From Phocaeicola faecalis (GTDB taxonomy: Bacteria > Bacteroidota > Bacteroidia > Bacteroidales > Bacteroidaceae): DNA of 64,000 nt. Shown one piece after another: positions 24,954-34,048 of the stretch (the stretch's first letter is position 1; each line of letters begins with the position of its first letter). Both the position numbers and the translations under genes were made by a program. Location of the stretch: positions 62,001-126,000 of the forward strand of contig NZ_JADNRM010000007.1 in the NCBI RefSeq assembly GCF_021730445.1, read 5' to 3'. A model generated the notes under the pieces. That model did not search any database. It was not told the origin of the DNA and was given only the letters and a program-made list of their open reading frames with translations.

Positions 24954-24987
24954 ACTTAAAAGCTATTTTTTGATGATTAAATGATTG

Positions 24988-24995
24988 CAAAAATA
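24988..24995 (-). promoter_or_regulatory. -7 box for the S9 peptidase
   Basis: CAAAAATA on plus reads TATTTTTG on minus, matching TAnnTTTG, 35 bp from the start codon. Confidence 0.5.
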
Positions 24996-25093
24996 CACAT
25001 AAAAGCCGGTGAAGTGAAATGTTCTTGCATATTTGTTCTTTTCTTTGTCCGCTTCAGGGAATGCTGTTGGTGTATTGGGTGTGTGTGGTATGG

Positions 25094-25726
25094 TCATTCG
25101 TCTTTTCGTCTCACATAAATCATTCCGTTTCTTTTTCCTTCCGTTGTGATTCCGCTGGCCGGGTCTTCTCTCAATCGTTTCAGTTCCAGGGTGGCGCTTG
25201 TCTTGCGCAGCTCGGTCAGCTTCATATAATCGGCTACGCGCATAAAATGATGTTCATCCAGATATTTCAAGGCGAGTGCGATACGCTCTTCGGGTGAGTA
25301 GGGCGAATGGTGGATGCGGCTCACCCCCGCACGCTTCAAGTCACAATGTCGGGCGGTTTCTTTTATCAGCTCCTTGCTGGCGCGGAAGTTTACCCCGTTC
25401 ACCATGATGCTCCGCGCGTTTCGTTTTTGTTCGTCACCGTCCAGTGTGTCCGTTTCTTTGCCTTCAGCTATTCCCAAAGTGGGTTTGAAGGTTCCCACAC
25501 CGTCGATGCTCACGCTGTATCCCTGTGCCATATAATAAGCCAGTTCGTCGGCAAGAGTGGTAAGTACGTGCAATACATTTCCTTCGCTCAGCCCTGAACC
25601 CGGACGTGCCAGCTTGCTGACGAATTCCCGGGCATTGATATTGTGATAGGTTTTCATGCGGTAGAACACCCGCTGTTCACCTGAGCCGTCCAGGTCACTC
25701 ATTTCCTGTTTGATGTATTCAGCCAT
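25094..25726 (-). CDS. HU-family DNA-binding protein with C-terminal winged-helix-like extension
   Basis: A 210-residue protein, about twice the length of HU. Residues about 20-130 fit the HU/IHF fold of the long Bacteroidetes type: REFVSKLARPGSGLSEGNVL, then YSVSIDGVGTFKPTLG and a C-terminal ARSIMVNGVNFRASKEL. Residues about 145-210 form an extra domain, IALALKYLDEHHFMRVADYM then TSATLELKRLREDPASGI, which has the look of a winged helix-turn-helix ending in MIYVRRK. It probably binds DNA with both parts and acts in chromosome organisation or local regulation. It is a single gene. A 21-bp repeat array lies just upstream of its promoter. Confidence 0.85.
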   Translation of the reverse strand: MAEYIKQEMSDLDGSGEQRVFYRMKTYHNINAREFVSKLARPGSGLSEGNVLHVLTTLADELAYYMAQGYSVSIDGVGTFKPTLGIAEGKETDTLDGDEQKRNARSIMVNGVNFRASKELIKETARHCDLKRAGVSRIHHSPYSPEERIALALKYLDEHHFMRVADYMKLTELRKTSATLELKRLREDPASGITTEGKRNGMIYVRRKDE

Positions 25727-25785
25727 AATTGTCTGTCTGTATAAAGTTGATATTCATAGTATCCAAAGTCTTTGGAATCCCTATA

Positions 25786-25793
25786 CAAAGGTA
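25786..25793 (-). promoter_or_regulatory. -7 box for the HU-like gene
   Basis: CAAAGGTA on plus reads TACCTTTG on minus, full TAnnTTTG match, 60 bp from the start codon. Confidence 0.55.
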
Positions 25794-25827
25794 CTATATG
25801 CCTGATGTATATCCTAATTTTTACCAT

Positions 25828-25890
25828 TGATTTACAGGTTGATGGCATTGGTTTATGGATTAGTGCTTGTGATTTACGGATTAGTGGCTG
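25828..25890. repeat. Three tandem 21-bp repeats upstream of the HU-like gene
   Basis: Units start at 25828, 25849 and 25870. They read TGATTTACAGGTTGATGG, TGGTTTATGGATTAGTGC and TGATTTACGGATTAGTGG over their first 18 bases. The second and third agree at 15 of these 18 bases. The array lies 35 bp upstream of the -7 box. The remaining sequence of this 392-bp gap (25727-26118) holds only the promoter and the terminator at 26040. Confidence 0.7.
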
Positions 25891-26039
25891 TAATCCGGTT
25901 GTGCAGCAGGAAGCTTTGGGGTTTGTGATGGCATGAGGGAGGCTTTGTAAGGGGAAGGAAAAGAGTATGAGACGGTGTGGCGGGGGATTTCAATCAGTCC
26001 GCAATCCCCTCATCGGGTTGGTGCATCGGAAGAAAAGGC

Positions 26040-26076
26040 GGGGGCGGCCAAATCTCATTGAGAAATGGTCGCCCCC
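26040..26076 (-). terminator. Intrinsic terminator after yidC
   Basis: GGGGGCGGCCA (26040-26050) pairs with TGGTCGCCCCC (26066-26076) with one wobble. It follows the yidC stop on the minus strand. Confidence 0.8.
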
Positions 26077-26118
26077 TTGATAATTATTAATTCAAAAAAA
26101 ATGTAATGTTGCGGAGTT

Positions 26119-27984
26119 TTATTTTTTTCCTTTGTTCATTCTTTCCTGCTGCAGACGCTCCTGTTCTTTCTGCAGTGCTTCCAGCTTGGCCATCAGGCCA
26201 CCGCCAGCTTTACCGCCGTTTTTCTGTTTCTTCTTTTCCTTGTTGGCTTCCAACTGTGCTAGAAGTTTCTTTTCATCGGTTGTCTTGCGCAGGATTACCA
26301 TAGTCAGGATACCTATCAGACCGGAAATGAAGTAATAATAGTTCAGACCGGAAGAGTAACCGTTGAAAATGAAGATAAACATCACAGGCATGATATACAT
26401 CATCAGTTTCATGCCCGGCATTTGCTGTTGGCCGGTGTCCTGTTGCTTCATGGTGTACACTGTATTCAGTATGTTGGTGATGCTGAACAGCAGACAGAAC
26501 AGGCTCAAGTGGTTGCCCAGTAAAGGAATAGTGGTGCTCCAATGAATGATATCATCGTAAGTAGACATATCGGGAGCCCATAAGAAACTCTGTTGGCGCA
26601 GCTCGATGGCGTTTGGCACAAAGAAGAACAAGGCCATGAATACCGGCATTTGAATCAGCATAGGCAGACAGCCGCCCATCGGACTGACACCGTATTTGCT
26701 GTAAAGTGCCATTGTTTCCTGTTGCTTCTTCAGCGCATCCTCCTTTTTGGGATATTTGGCATTGATTTCGTTGATATAAGGCTTCAATACGCGCATCTTG
26801 GCAGACGACATATATGACTTGTGGGTAGCCGGATATACCAGTGCTTTTACGATAATGGTCATCAACAACAACACTATACCCATGCTCAGTCCCCAACCAG
26901 ACAGCCAGTCGAACAAGGGGATGGTAAACCAGCGGTTAATCCATCGGATAATCGGCCAGCCCAAATATACCAGGTCTTCCAGTTCCAGGTCTTTTTGTGA
27001 AAGGCTCAAGTCATTGCTTGCCAGCAGTGTCTTGAAACGGTTGGGGCCGAAATAGAACTGCATATTGGTAGCCTGTTTTCCCGTGGGGTCAAAGAATGTG
27101 GTCATGTCTGCGGTATAGTTCTTCATATATCCGCTTCCCTCTTTTTGGGGAGTAGAGACCAGCGAAGCCTTGTCGAAGTCCTGATCGGCAATCAGCACGC
27201 TTGAGAAGAACTGGTTCTTGAACGCAATCCAGTCCAAGCGGTCGGTTACTTCTTCTTTGGCGTCTTTCATTTCGCTCAGGTAGTCGGAGCCTTTGTTTAC
27301 CGGCTTGTAAGTGAGTGAAGTATAGCGTTGCTCAAAGCTGAATCCCTTTTCCAATTGGCGTGCACGCTGATGCCAGTTGATGTTGACAGTGTTGGCTGCT
27401 GCGGGGAAGAAATTCTGCATTCCGTTGGCACGGATGGAGAAATTCACCACATAGGTGTTGGGCAACAGCTTGTAATCGAAATCAATATAGCCTGCACCGT
27501 TGGTGGTCAGTCGCATCGTCACTGTAGTGTCTGTCACATTGGTCGGCTGGAAATAGAGGTCTTCGGTCAAGATGTTTTCGTTTTTTCCTTCGAAAGCGAA
27601 GTTCATGCCCGAGTCCTTTTCGTCGAACAGCTCCAATGGCTTGCCGTCCTGACCGTTATAATCTTTCAGCATGGCAGCGCACACACGTCCGCCTTTATTA
27701 GTAAATGTTACTTTTACCAAATCGTTTTCCAGCGTTGTCAACTGCTCCGTACCCTGGCTCGCGCCATAAAGGAGTGAAGTGGAGTCTGCCTGTATTGTAT
27801 GGGCCGGGCTCTGCTGTGCTGCTGCCTGTTCTTGCATGGCAGCTTCTTTTTGGGCGATAGCCTGAATGGAATCCTGGTAGTGTTTTGCACGTGCCATCTC
27901 TTCCTGGCTGGGACGGTTGTAGATGCTGAAGCCTATTACAACTGCACCAATCAGGGCGAATCCCACTAAAGTGTTTTTGTCCAT
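26119..27984 (-). CDS. yidC: Membrane protein insertase YidC
   Basis: A 621-residue insertase of the long Gram-negative type. It has an N-terminal transmembrane anchor (LVGFALIGAVVIGFSIYN), a large periplasmic beta-domain to about 360, and five core helices with MTIIVKALVYPATHKSYMSS, PMGGCLPMLIQMPVFMALFF and a Lys/Gln-rich C-terminal tail that can contact ribosomes. YidC inserts proteins into the inner membrane alone or with SecYEG. It starts 38 bp downstream of pyrG, suggesting one transcript. No rnpA-rpmH neighbours are present. Confidence 0.97.
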   Translation of the reverse strand: MDKNTLVGFALIGAVVIGFSIYNRPSQEEMARAKHYQDSIQAIAQKEAAMQEQAAAQQSPAHTIQADSTSLLYGASQGTEQLTTLENDLVKVTFTNKGGRVCAAMLKDYNGQDGKPLELFDEKDSGMNFAFEGKNENILTEDLYFQPTNVTDTTVTMRLTTNGAGYIDFDYKLLPNTYVVNFSIRANGMQNFFPAAANTVNINWHQRARQLEKGFSFEQRYTSLTYKPVNKGSDYLSEMKDAKEEVTDRLDWIAFKNQFFSSVLIADQDFDKASLVSTPQKEGSGYMKNYTADMTTFFDPTGKQATNMQFYFGPNRFKTLLASNDLSLSQKDLELEDLVYLGWPIIRWINRWFTIPLFDWLSGWGLSMGIVLLLMTIIVKALVYPATHKSYMSSAKMRVLKPYINEINAKYPKKEDALKKQQETMALYSKYGVSPMGGCLPMLIQMPVFMALFFFVPNAIELRQQSFLWAPDMSTYDDIIHWSTTIPLLGNHLSLFCLLFSITNILNTVYTMKQQDTGQQQMPGMKLMMYIMPVMFIFIFNGYSSGLNYYYFISGLIGILTMVILRKTTDEKKLLAQLEANKEKKKQKNGGKAGGGLMAKLEALQKEQERLQQERMNKGKK

Positions 27985-28022
27985 TTTTTCTTGTTTACCT
28001 TATTTATATTATAATTCTCGTT

Positions 28023-29627
<1,605 letters not shown>

Positions 29628-29668
29628 TTAATATTTTTAATTGTTATTCTCTTAAATTATCGAAGCTG

Positions 29669-29676
29669 CAAAATTA
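29669..29676 (-). promoter_or_regulatory. -7 box for pyrG-yidC
   Basis: CAAAATTA on plus reads TAATTTTG on minus, matching TAnnTTTG, 45 bp from the pyrG start. Confidence 0.5.
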
Positions 29677-29728
29677 CAAAATCTTTTTCTGAATTCCCCG
29701 GTTGCACAACAAAAAATCATAATAGAAC

Positions 29729-29812
29729 GTTTAAAAAGTAATCGGTGATGCTTTTTAAAAACTTCTTTCAGTTTTAAAAAGTCACTGATATGGTTTTTAA
29801 AAATACTTTTGT
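29729..29812. repeat. A-tract/T-tract array with about 21-bp period
   Basis: Four units begin at 29729, 29750, 29771 and 29792 with GTTTAAAAAG, GCTTTTTAAAAAC, GTTTTAAAAAG and GGTTTTTAAAAAT. Two kinds alternate, so the better repeat is about 42 bp. It fills the divergent region between pyrG and the DUF3078 gene and ends directly at the -33 box of the latter. Confidence 0.65.
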
Positions 29813-29814
29813 CT

Positions 29815-29845
29815 TTTGATAAAAGGAAAATTAAGTGTACTTTTG
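29815..29845 (+). promoter_or_regulatory. Promoter of the DUF3078 gene
   Basis: TTTG at 29815-29818 and TACTTTTG at 29838-29845 with 19 bp between match the Bacteroidetes consensus. The start codon is 41 bp further on. Confidence 0.75.
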
Positions 29846-29885
29846 CACCATTTAAGTGTCTTTTTACGCAAAAACGATAAGGAAT

Positions 29886-31274
29886 ATGAAAAGAAAACTA
29901 GCTTTGCCCTTGATTTTAGCTTTGCTTTGTTCTGCGGCACCGGCACAGAAGATAACCAAAACGAAGGAAAGTCCAGCTGTAGCGGCATTTGCCGATTCTT
30001 TGGCTAATCTGAGAGCCGCTTATTATGCTTATTTTAGAATGTGGGATGACTTGGATGCTCCGGCTCCGCGTGTCCACCGTAATCCGGCTTATTATAAACT
30101 GTTTGTTCCGCCTACTTATTATACAGCACCGGTGGAGCAAGCTTTCGAATTGAAGTGGTCGCCCGAAGAATATAATACTAAACACACAGCAGCAGACTCT
30201 GTTTACCGTGCCAAACAGGATTCCATACAGTTGTTTACTGTACCCGATTTGGAACGCTCGGCCAAGGTAGACCGTTGGGTGAATAAGATTCTTCTTAATT
30301 ATTATATGCAGCACCCTGAAAAAGTGTTGGGTAACGAACTTTATCTGGCAGACTTGAAGCCTTTGGAGGATAGCCAGATAGTGAAAAATCCGCGCAAAGA
30401 GCATATTAAGAGTTTCTTGCAACCGGAAAATCCGGTGGAGAGTGTGGATACGGAAAGTGATTTGGTGATTGTCCGCCCCAACTTTTGGAAATATAAAGGA
30501 AACGGATATGCTCAATTCACGCAGCACTATATTTCGGATAACTGGTATAAAGGTGGTGAAAGTACCAATTCATTGCTGTCGGGCTTAGTGCTTGAAGCTA
30601 ATTTTGACGATCGACAGCGACTGGAATTTGAGAATAAACTGGAAATGAAGTTGGGATTCGTTACTGCCCCTTCTGACACGGTTCATAAGTATAAGACAAA
30701 CGCCGATTTGTTTCGGTTGAACAGTAAACTTGGTGTGAAAGCGTTCAAGAATTGGTATTATACATTGGCTGCCGAGTTCAAGACTCAATTCTTTGCTAAT
30801 TACAAGACCAATACGAACGACATGATTTCTAACTTCATGTCTCCGGCACAGCTTGATATAACCCTCGGTATGGACTTTAAGCAAAACAAGAAGAATTATA
30901 CTTTGTCTTTGCTGACCTCTCCGTTTGCATATACCTTTATATATATCAGTAATGATAAAATAGCCGACCCTGCTGCTTTTAATGTGGAGCCGGGGCACAG
31001 CACTGCTAACCTAATCGGTTCTAAATTCACAGGAAACCTTACTTGGAAGATTATTCCAAGCATCGTGTGGGAGTCTAAATTGGAATACTTTACTACTTAT
31101 GATAAAGTAATTGCCAGTTGGGAAAATACATTCAACTTCGTATTAAACCGTTATTTGTCAACGAAGTTATTCGTTCATGCCCGCTATGATGATGGTGTGA
31201 AGCTGACGGATGATAATAAAAGCTACTTCCAGTTGCAGGAATTGCTGAGTTTCGGTTTGAACTATACTTGGTAA
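29886..31274 (+). CDS. DUF3078 outer-membrane-type protein
   Basis: A 462-residue protein from the ATG at 29886; a longer frame from 29856 precedes a proper signal peptide and is less likely. The leader is MKRKLALPLILALLCSAAPA, cut before QK. The rest is long, with many alternating aromatic strands (WYTLAAEFKTQFF-like), and ends in LSFGLNYTW with a terminal aromatic residue, as for beta-barrel proteins. NYAQFTQHYISDNWYKGG-like segments are typical of DUF3078. The family is common in Bacteroidetes but its function is unknown. The gene is alone. Confidence 0.85.
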   Translation: MKRKLALPLILALLCSAAPAQKITKTKESPAVAAFADSLANLRAAYYAYFRMWDDLDAPAPRVHRNPAYYKLFVPPTYYTAPVEQAFELKWSPEEYNTKHTAADSVYRAKQDSIQLFTVPDLERSAKVDRWVNKILLNYYMQHPEKVLGNELYLADLKPLEDSQIVKNPRKEHIKSFLQPENPVESVDTESDLVIVRPNFWKYKGNGYAQFTQHYISDNWYKGGESTNSLLSGLVLEANFDDRQRLEFENKLEMKLGFVTAPSDTVHKYKTNADLFRLNSKLGVKAFKNWYYTLAAEFKTQFFANYKTNTNDMISNFMSPAQLDITLGMDFKQNKKNYTLSLLTSPFAYTFIYISNDKIADPAAFNVEPGHSTANLIGSKFTGNLTWKIIPSIVWESKLEYFTTYDKVIASWENTFNFVLNRYLSTKLFVHARYDDGVKLTDDNKSYFQLQELLSFGLNYTW

Positions 31275-31309
31275 ATTCTTCCAGCCTGTTGTGCTGTAGG
31301 AAAAAATAT

Positions 31310-31360
31310 CAAAACTCCAATGTTACTTGAATAGATAAAGCAAGTCATTGGAGTTTTGAC
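31310..31360. terminator. Bidirectional intrinsic terminator
   Basis: TCAAAACTCCAATG (31310-31323) pairs perfectly with CATTGGAGTTTTGA (31347-31360), with a further ACTTG/CAAGT stem inside. It separates the DUF3078 gene from wecB. Confidence 0.9.
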
Positions 31361-31411
31361 ATTTTCGGATATGGGAAAGATTCCTCTCTTATTATAATAT
31401 TGTTTTTTTCC

Positions 31412-32500
31412 TTATAATTTTTCTTCGAGCAAGGTTTGCACAATTCTTTCGGCGGCACGACCGTCCCAGCGTTCCGGCAGATGTCCTTCCTGCCATTCGC
31501 CTTTACTCAGTCTGTCAAGTGCGGCAGCCAAAGCTTCAGGTTCTTCACCCACCAGACAATTCGTACCGATACTTACGGTTTCAGGATGCTCGGCATAAGT
31601 GTTCAGTGTGATGCATGGAATTCCGAGGAAGGTAGCTTCTTCGGCCACATTACCCGAGTCCGTGATAATGGTCTGTGCCTGATTCACCATATATCCGAAA
31701 GCCAGATAGGGCTGGGGAGGAAGAATGTGCAGTCGCTCGGAATGAACGCCCAGAGAGCTCAGCTTGTTCTTTACATAATTATGTAAAGGAGCGACAATCG
31801 GTTTGTCTGTCTTCTCCAATATGGTCTGGAAAAGATTCTTCAGAACAGTATCATTATTAATTAATGCATGCCGGTTTAAAGTAAGCAGGACGTATTCTTT
31901 CTCCTTCACTCCTATAATGGAAAAAGCCACAGGGCGTTGTAATCGTGTGCGGTTATATCGTAAGGTGTCGATTAAGATATTTCCAACAAAATGCACATGG
32001 GCCTGTTCTGTTCCTGTCTGGTTCAGGTTTCGGTTTGCAACCATTCCGGCAGTAAATAGAATGTCCGATAGTCCATCGGTAATCATTCGGTTGACCTCTT
32101 TCGGCATATCCATATCGAAAGAGCGTATTCCTGCTACCAGGTGCGCTACTTTCAGCCCTTTCTTTTTAGCTACGATAGAGCAGGCCATGGTGGGGGTAAG
32201 GTCGTCTACCACAATGACAATTTGTGCAGGGTGCTTTTCCAGTTCACGGGCAAAAGCGACTACGATGCCTGCCATTCGTTGAAAGAAATCAGTATCATCC
32301 ACTCTTAAATAAGCATCGGGGCGGGGCATGTCAAGGTCGGTGAACAAAGAAGGTTCCAGACTCTTGTCTTCGTCCGAACCTGTATATACCAGGCGGGCAC
32401 TGATGTTCTTACCTGCTGCTTTGGCAGCGTTAATAGCACGCATTAAGGGGGCAATTTTCATGAAATTGGGGCGTGCGCCTGCGATAATTGTTATTTTCAT
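31412..32500 (-). CDS. wecB: UDP-N-acetylglucosamine 2-epimerase
   Basis: A 362-residue non-hydrolysing epimerase. The N terminus ITIIAGARPNFMKIAPLM is the family signature (TxxGTRPExIK-like), with the UDP site at TDSGNVAEEATFLGIP and HPETVSIGTN near the C terminus. It makes UDP-ManNAc for surface polysaccharide. Its normal partner WecC is not next to it, and no glycosyltransferases are nearby, so it is an isolated housekeeping copy. A box CAAAAATA (minus TATTTTTG) lies at 32525-32532. Confidence 0.92.
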   Translation of the reverse strand: MKITIIAGARPNFMKIAPLMRAINAAKAAGKNISARLVYTGSDEDKSLEPSLFTDLDMPRPDAYLRVDDTDFFQRMAGIVVAFARELEKHPAQIVIVVDDLTPTMACSIVAKKKGLKVAHLVAGIRSFDMDMPKEVNRMITDGLSDILFTAGMVANRNLNQTGTEQAHVHFVGNILIDTLRYNRTRLQRPVAFSIIGVKEKEYVLLTLNRHALINNDTVLKNLFQTILEKTDKPIVAPLHNYVKNKLSSLGVHSERLHILPPQPYLAFGYMVNQAQTIITDSGNVAEEATFLGIPCITLNTYAEHPETVSIGTNCLVGEEPEALAAALDRLSKGEWQEGHLPERWDGRAAERIVQTLLEEKL

Positions 32501-32524
32501 TTCATTTTAGCTATTTTCAAAAGA

Positions 32525-32532
32525 CAAAAATA
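32525..32532 (-). promoter_or_regulatory. -7 box for wecB
   Basis: CAAAAATA on plus reads TATTTTTG on minus, matching TAnnTTTG, 25 bp from the wecB start. Confidence 0.5.
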
Positions 32533-32582
32533 CGTTTTCTTATCGAAATTATTCGTTACTTTGCAGCCAAATAATTTTATTT

Positions 32583-33191
32583 ATGATAACATTTGTACAA
32601 GTTTTAGATTTTATAGGAACGTTTGCCTTTGCCATTAGCGGCATCCGGCTTGCTTCGGCTAAACAATTTGACTGGTTTGGAGCTTATGTAGTAGGAATGG
32701 CAACGGCTATCGGCGGAGGTACAATTCGCGATGTATTGTTGGATGTGACGCCGGGATGGATGACCGACCCCATTTATTTGATATGTACGGGGCTTGCCTT
32801 ATTTTGGGTGATTGCCTTTGGAAAGTATCTGATTCACATGCATAATACATTCTTCTTGTTTGACAGCATCGGTTTGGCACTGTTCACCGTTGTAGGTGTG
32901 GGCAAGAGTATTGCATTGGGGTATCCTTATTGGGTGGCCATCATCATGGGTAGTATTACGGGAGCTGCCGGAGGTGTAATCCGTGATGTGTTTATTAATG
33001 AGATTCCGTTAATCTTTCGTAAGGAAATTTATGCAATGGCGTGTGTCGTGGGCGGACTGGCTTATTGGCTATGCGACTTTGCCGGTATGGAAGCTTATGG
33101 ATGTCAGGTAGTGGGAGGAGTAACCGTGTTTTTTACTCGTATTCTAGCTGTTAAATATAGTATTTGTTTACCAACTTTAAAAGGAGAATAG
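32583..33191 (+). CDS. Trimeric intracellular cation (TRIC) channel family membrane protein
   Basis: A 202-residue membrane protein with about seven hydrophobic segments, formerly UPF0126. Two related halves contain the GG(G/V)xIRD signature: AIGGGTIRDVLLDVTPG near residue 46 and GAAGGVIRDVFINEIP near 136. Bacterial TRIC homologues form monovalent cation channels. The gene is divergent from wecB and ends at an 18-bp perfect terminator hairpin. The start region has a near-match -7 sequence TTACTTTG at 32567. Confidence 0.93.
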   Translation: MITFVQVLDFIGTFAFAISGIRLASAKQFDWFGAYVVGMATAIGGGTIRDVLLDVTPGWMTDPIYLICTGLALFWVIAFGKYLIHMHNTFFLFDSIGLALFTVVGVGKSIALGYPYWVAIIMGSITGAAGGVIRDVFINEIPLIFRKEIYAMACVVGGLAYWLCDFAGMEAYGCQVVGGVTVFFTRILAVKYSICLPTLKGE

Positions 33192-33216
33192 CTCCGAGAA
33201 TCACCTGTTAATTGAT

Positions 33217-33264
33217 AAAATAGGGGGTAAAAACTGATAATTGGCGGTTTTTACCCCCTATTTT
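33217..33264 (+). terminator. Intrinsic terminator after the TRIC gene
   Basis: AAAATAGGGGGTAAAAAC (33217-33234) pairs perfectly with GTTTTTACCCCCTATTTT (33247-33264), then GATAGTTTTTTC. The 18-bp stem is among the strongest in the window. Confidence 0.92.
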
Positions 33265-33355
33265 GATAGTTTTTTCTTGTCCGCCCCTTAAAAAAGCCTT
33301 ATCCTTGCAGCACGAGAGCATGAACAAAGAGTTATAAACCTAAACTTAAAAACTT

Positions 33356-33859
33356 ATGAATAGTATTAGTTTTAAGAAAAACCTGCTTAGTGTGCAAGAA
33401 GAATTACTTCGATTTGCCTATAAACTGACAGCCGACCGTGAGGAAGCTAACGACCTATTGCAGGAAACATCACTGAAAGCCTTGGATAATGAGGATAAGT
33501 ATATCCCCGATACTAACTTTAAGGGATGGATGTACACAATCATGCGTAACATCTTTATTAATAATTACAGAAAAATTGTACGTGACCAAACATTTGTCGA
33601 CCACACCGATAATTTATATCACTTGAACTTGCCGCAGGACTCCGGTTTTGACAGCACAGAAGGTGCTTATGACATTAAGGAAATACACCGGGTAGTGAAT
33701 CTCTTGCCGAATGAATACCGTATTCCGTTTGCCATGCACGTGTCGGGCTTTAAATATCGTGAGATAGCCGAAAAATTATCTTTGCCGCTTGGAACAGTAA
33801 AAAGTCGTATCTTCTTTACCCGTCAACGCTTGCAGGGACAGCTCCGTGATTTTGTATAA
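33356..33859 (+). CDS. ECF RNA polymerase sigma factor
   Basis: A 167-residue sigma-70 family protein with only regions 2 and 4. Region 2 reads FAYKLTADREEANDLLQETS then NFKGWMYTIMRNIFINNYRK; region 4 reads LPNEYRIPFAMHVSGFKYRE then IAEKLSLPLGTVKSRIFFTR. No anti-sigma factor (FecR- or RseA-like) follows; a terminator comes 18 bp after the stop. Such orphan ECF factors occur in Bacteroidetes, including an oxidative-stress type, but which one this is cannot be said. Upstream TATCCTTG (about 33299) is one base off the -7 consensus. Confidence 0.95.
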   Translation: MNSISFKKNLLSVQEELLRFAYKLTADREEANDLLQETSLKALDNEDKYIPDTNFKGWMYTIMRNIFINNYRKIVRDQTFVDHTDNLYHLNLPQDSGFDSTEGAYDIKEIHRVVNLLPNEYRIPFAMHVSGFKYREIAEKLSLPLGTVKSRIFFTRQRLQGQLRDFV

Positions 33860-33876
33860 TTAGTGTTTGTGAATAG

Positions 33877-33923
33877 CAAAAAGGCAGGATAGGTTGGTGT
33901 AATTCGACCTTTTCTGCCTTTTG
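33877..33923 (+). terminator. Intrinsic terminator after the sigma gene
   Basis: CAAAAAGGCAG at 33877-33887 pairs with CTGCCTTTTG at 33914-33923, with an inner AGGT/ACCT stem. Confidence 0.75.
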
Positions 33924-34003
33924 TGGTTAACAATATGATATTAAACATGTTTTTAGAGAGCAAAAAATCCACTTGAATCTTAACTTTCTTTTTATTCATT
34001 TGT

Positions 34004-34011
34004 TATATTTG
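34004..34011 (+). promoter_or_regulatory. -7 box for the carboxyltransferase-like gene
   Basis: TATATTTG matches TAnnTTTG, 37 bp before the start at 34049. Confidence 0.5.
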
Positions 34012-34048
34012 CAGAAGGACAAAAACACCTTTAAATCGAAATATAATT

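Noticed and set aside
29729-29812. Possible replication origin because of AT-rich phased repeats
   Set aside because: No cluster of DnaA boxes was seen and there is no dnaA/dnaN neighbour; a promoter-linked bend is simpler.
31412-32500. Start of a polysaccharide biosynthesis cluster at wecB
   Set aside because: No glycosyltransferase, Wzx/Wzy or UpxY-type gene is near it; it is isolated.
33356-33859. SusC/SusD or FecR system linked to the ECF sigma factor
   Set aside because: No FecR, SusC or SusD gene is adjacent; a terminator follows directly.
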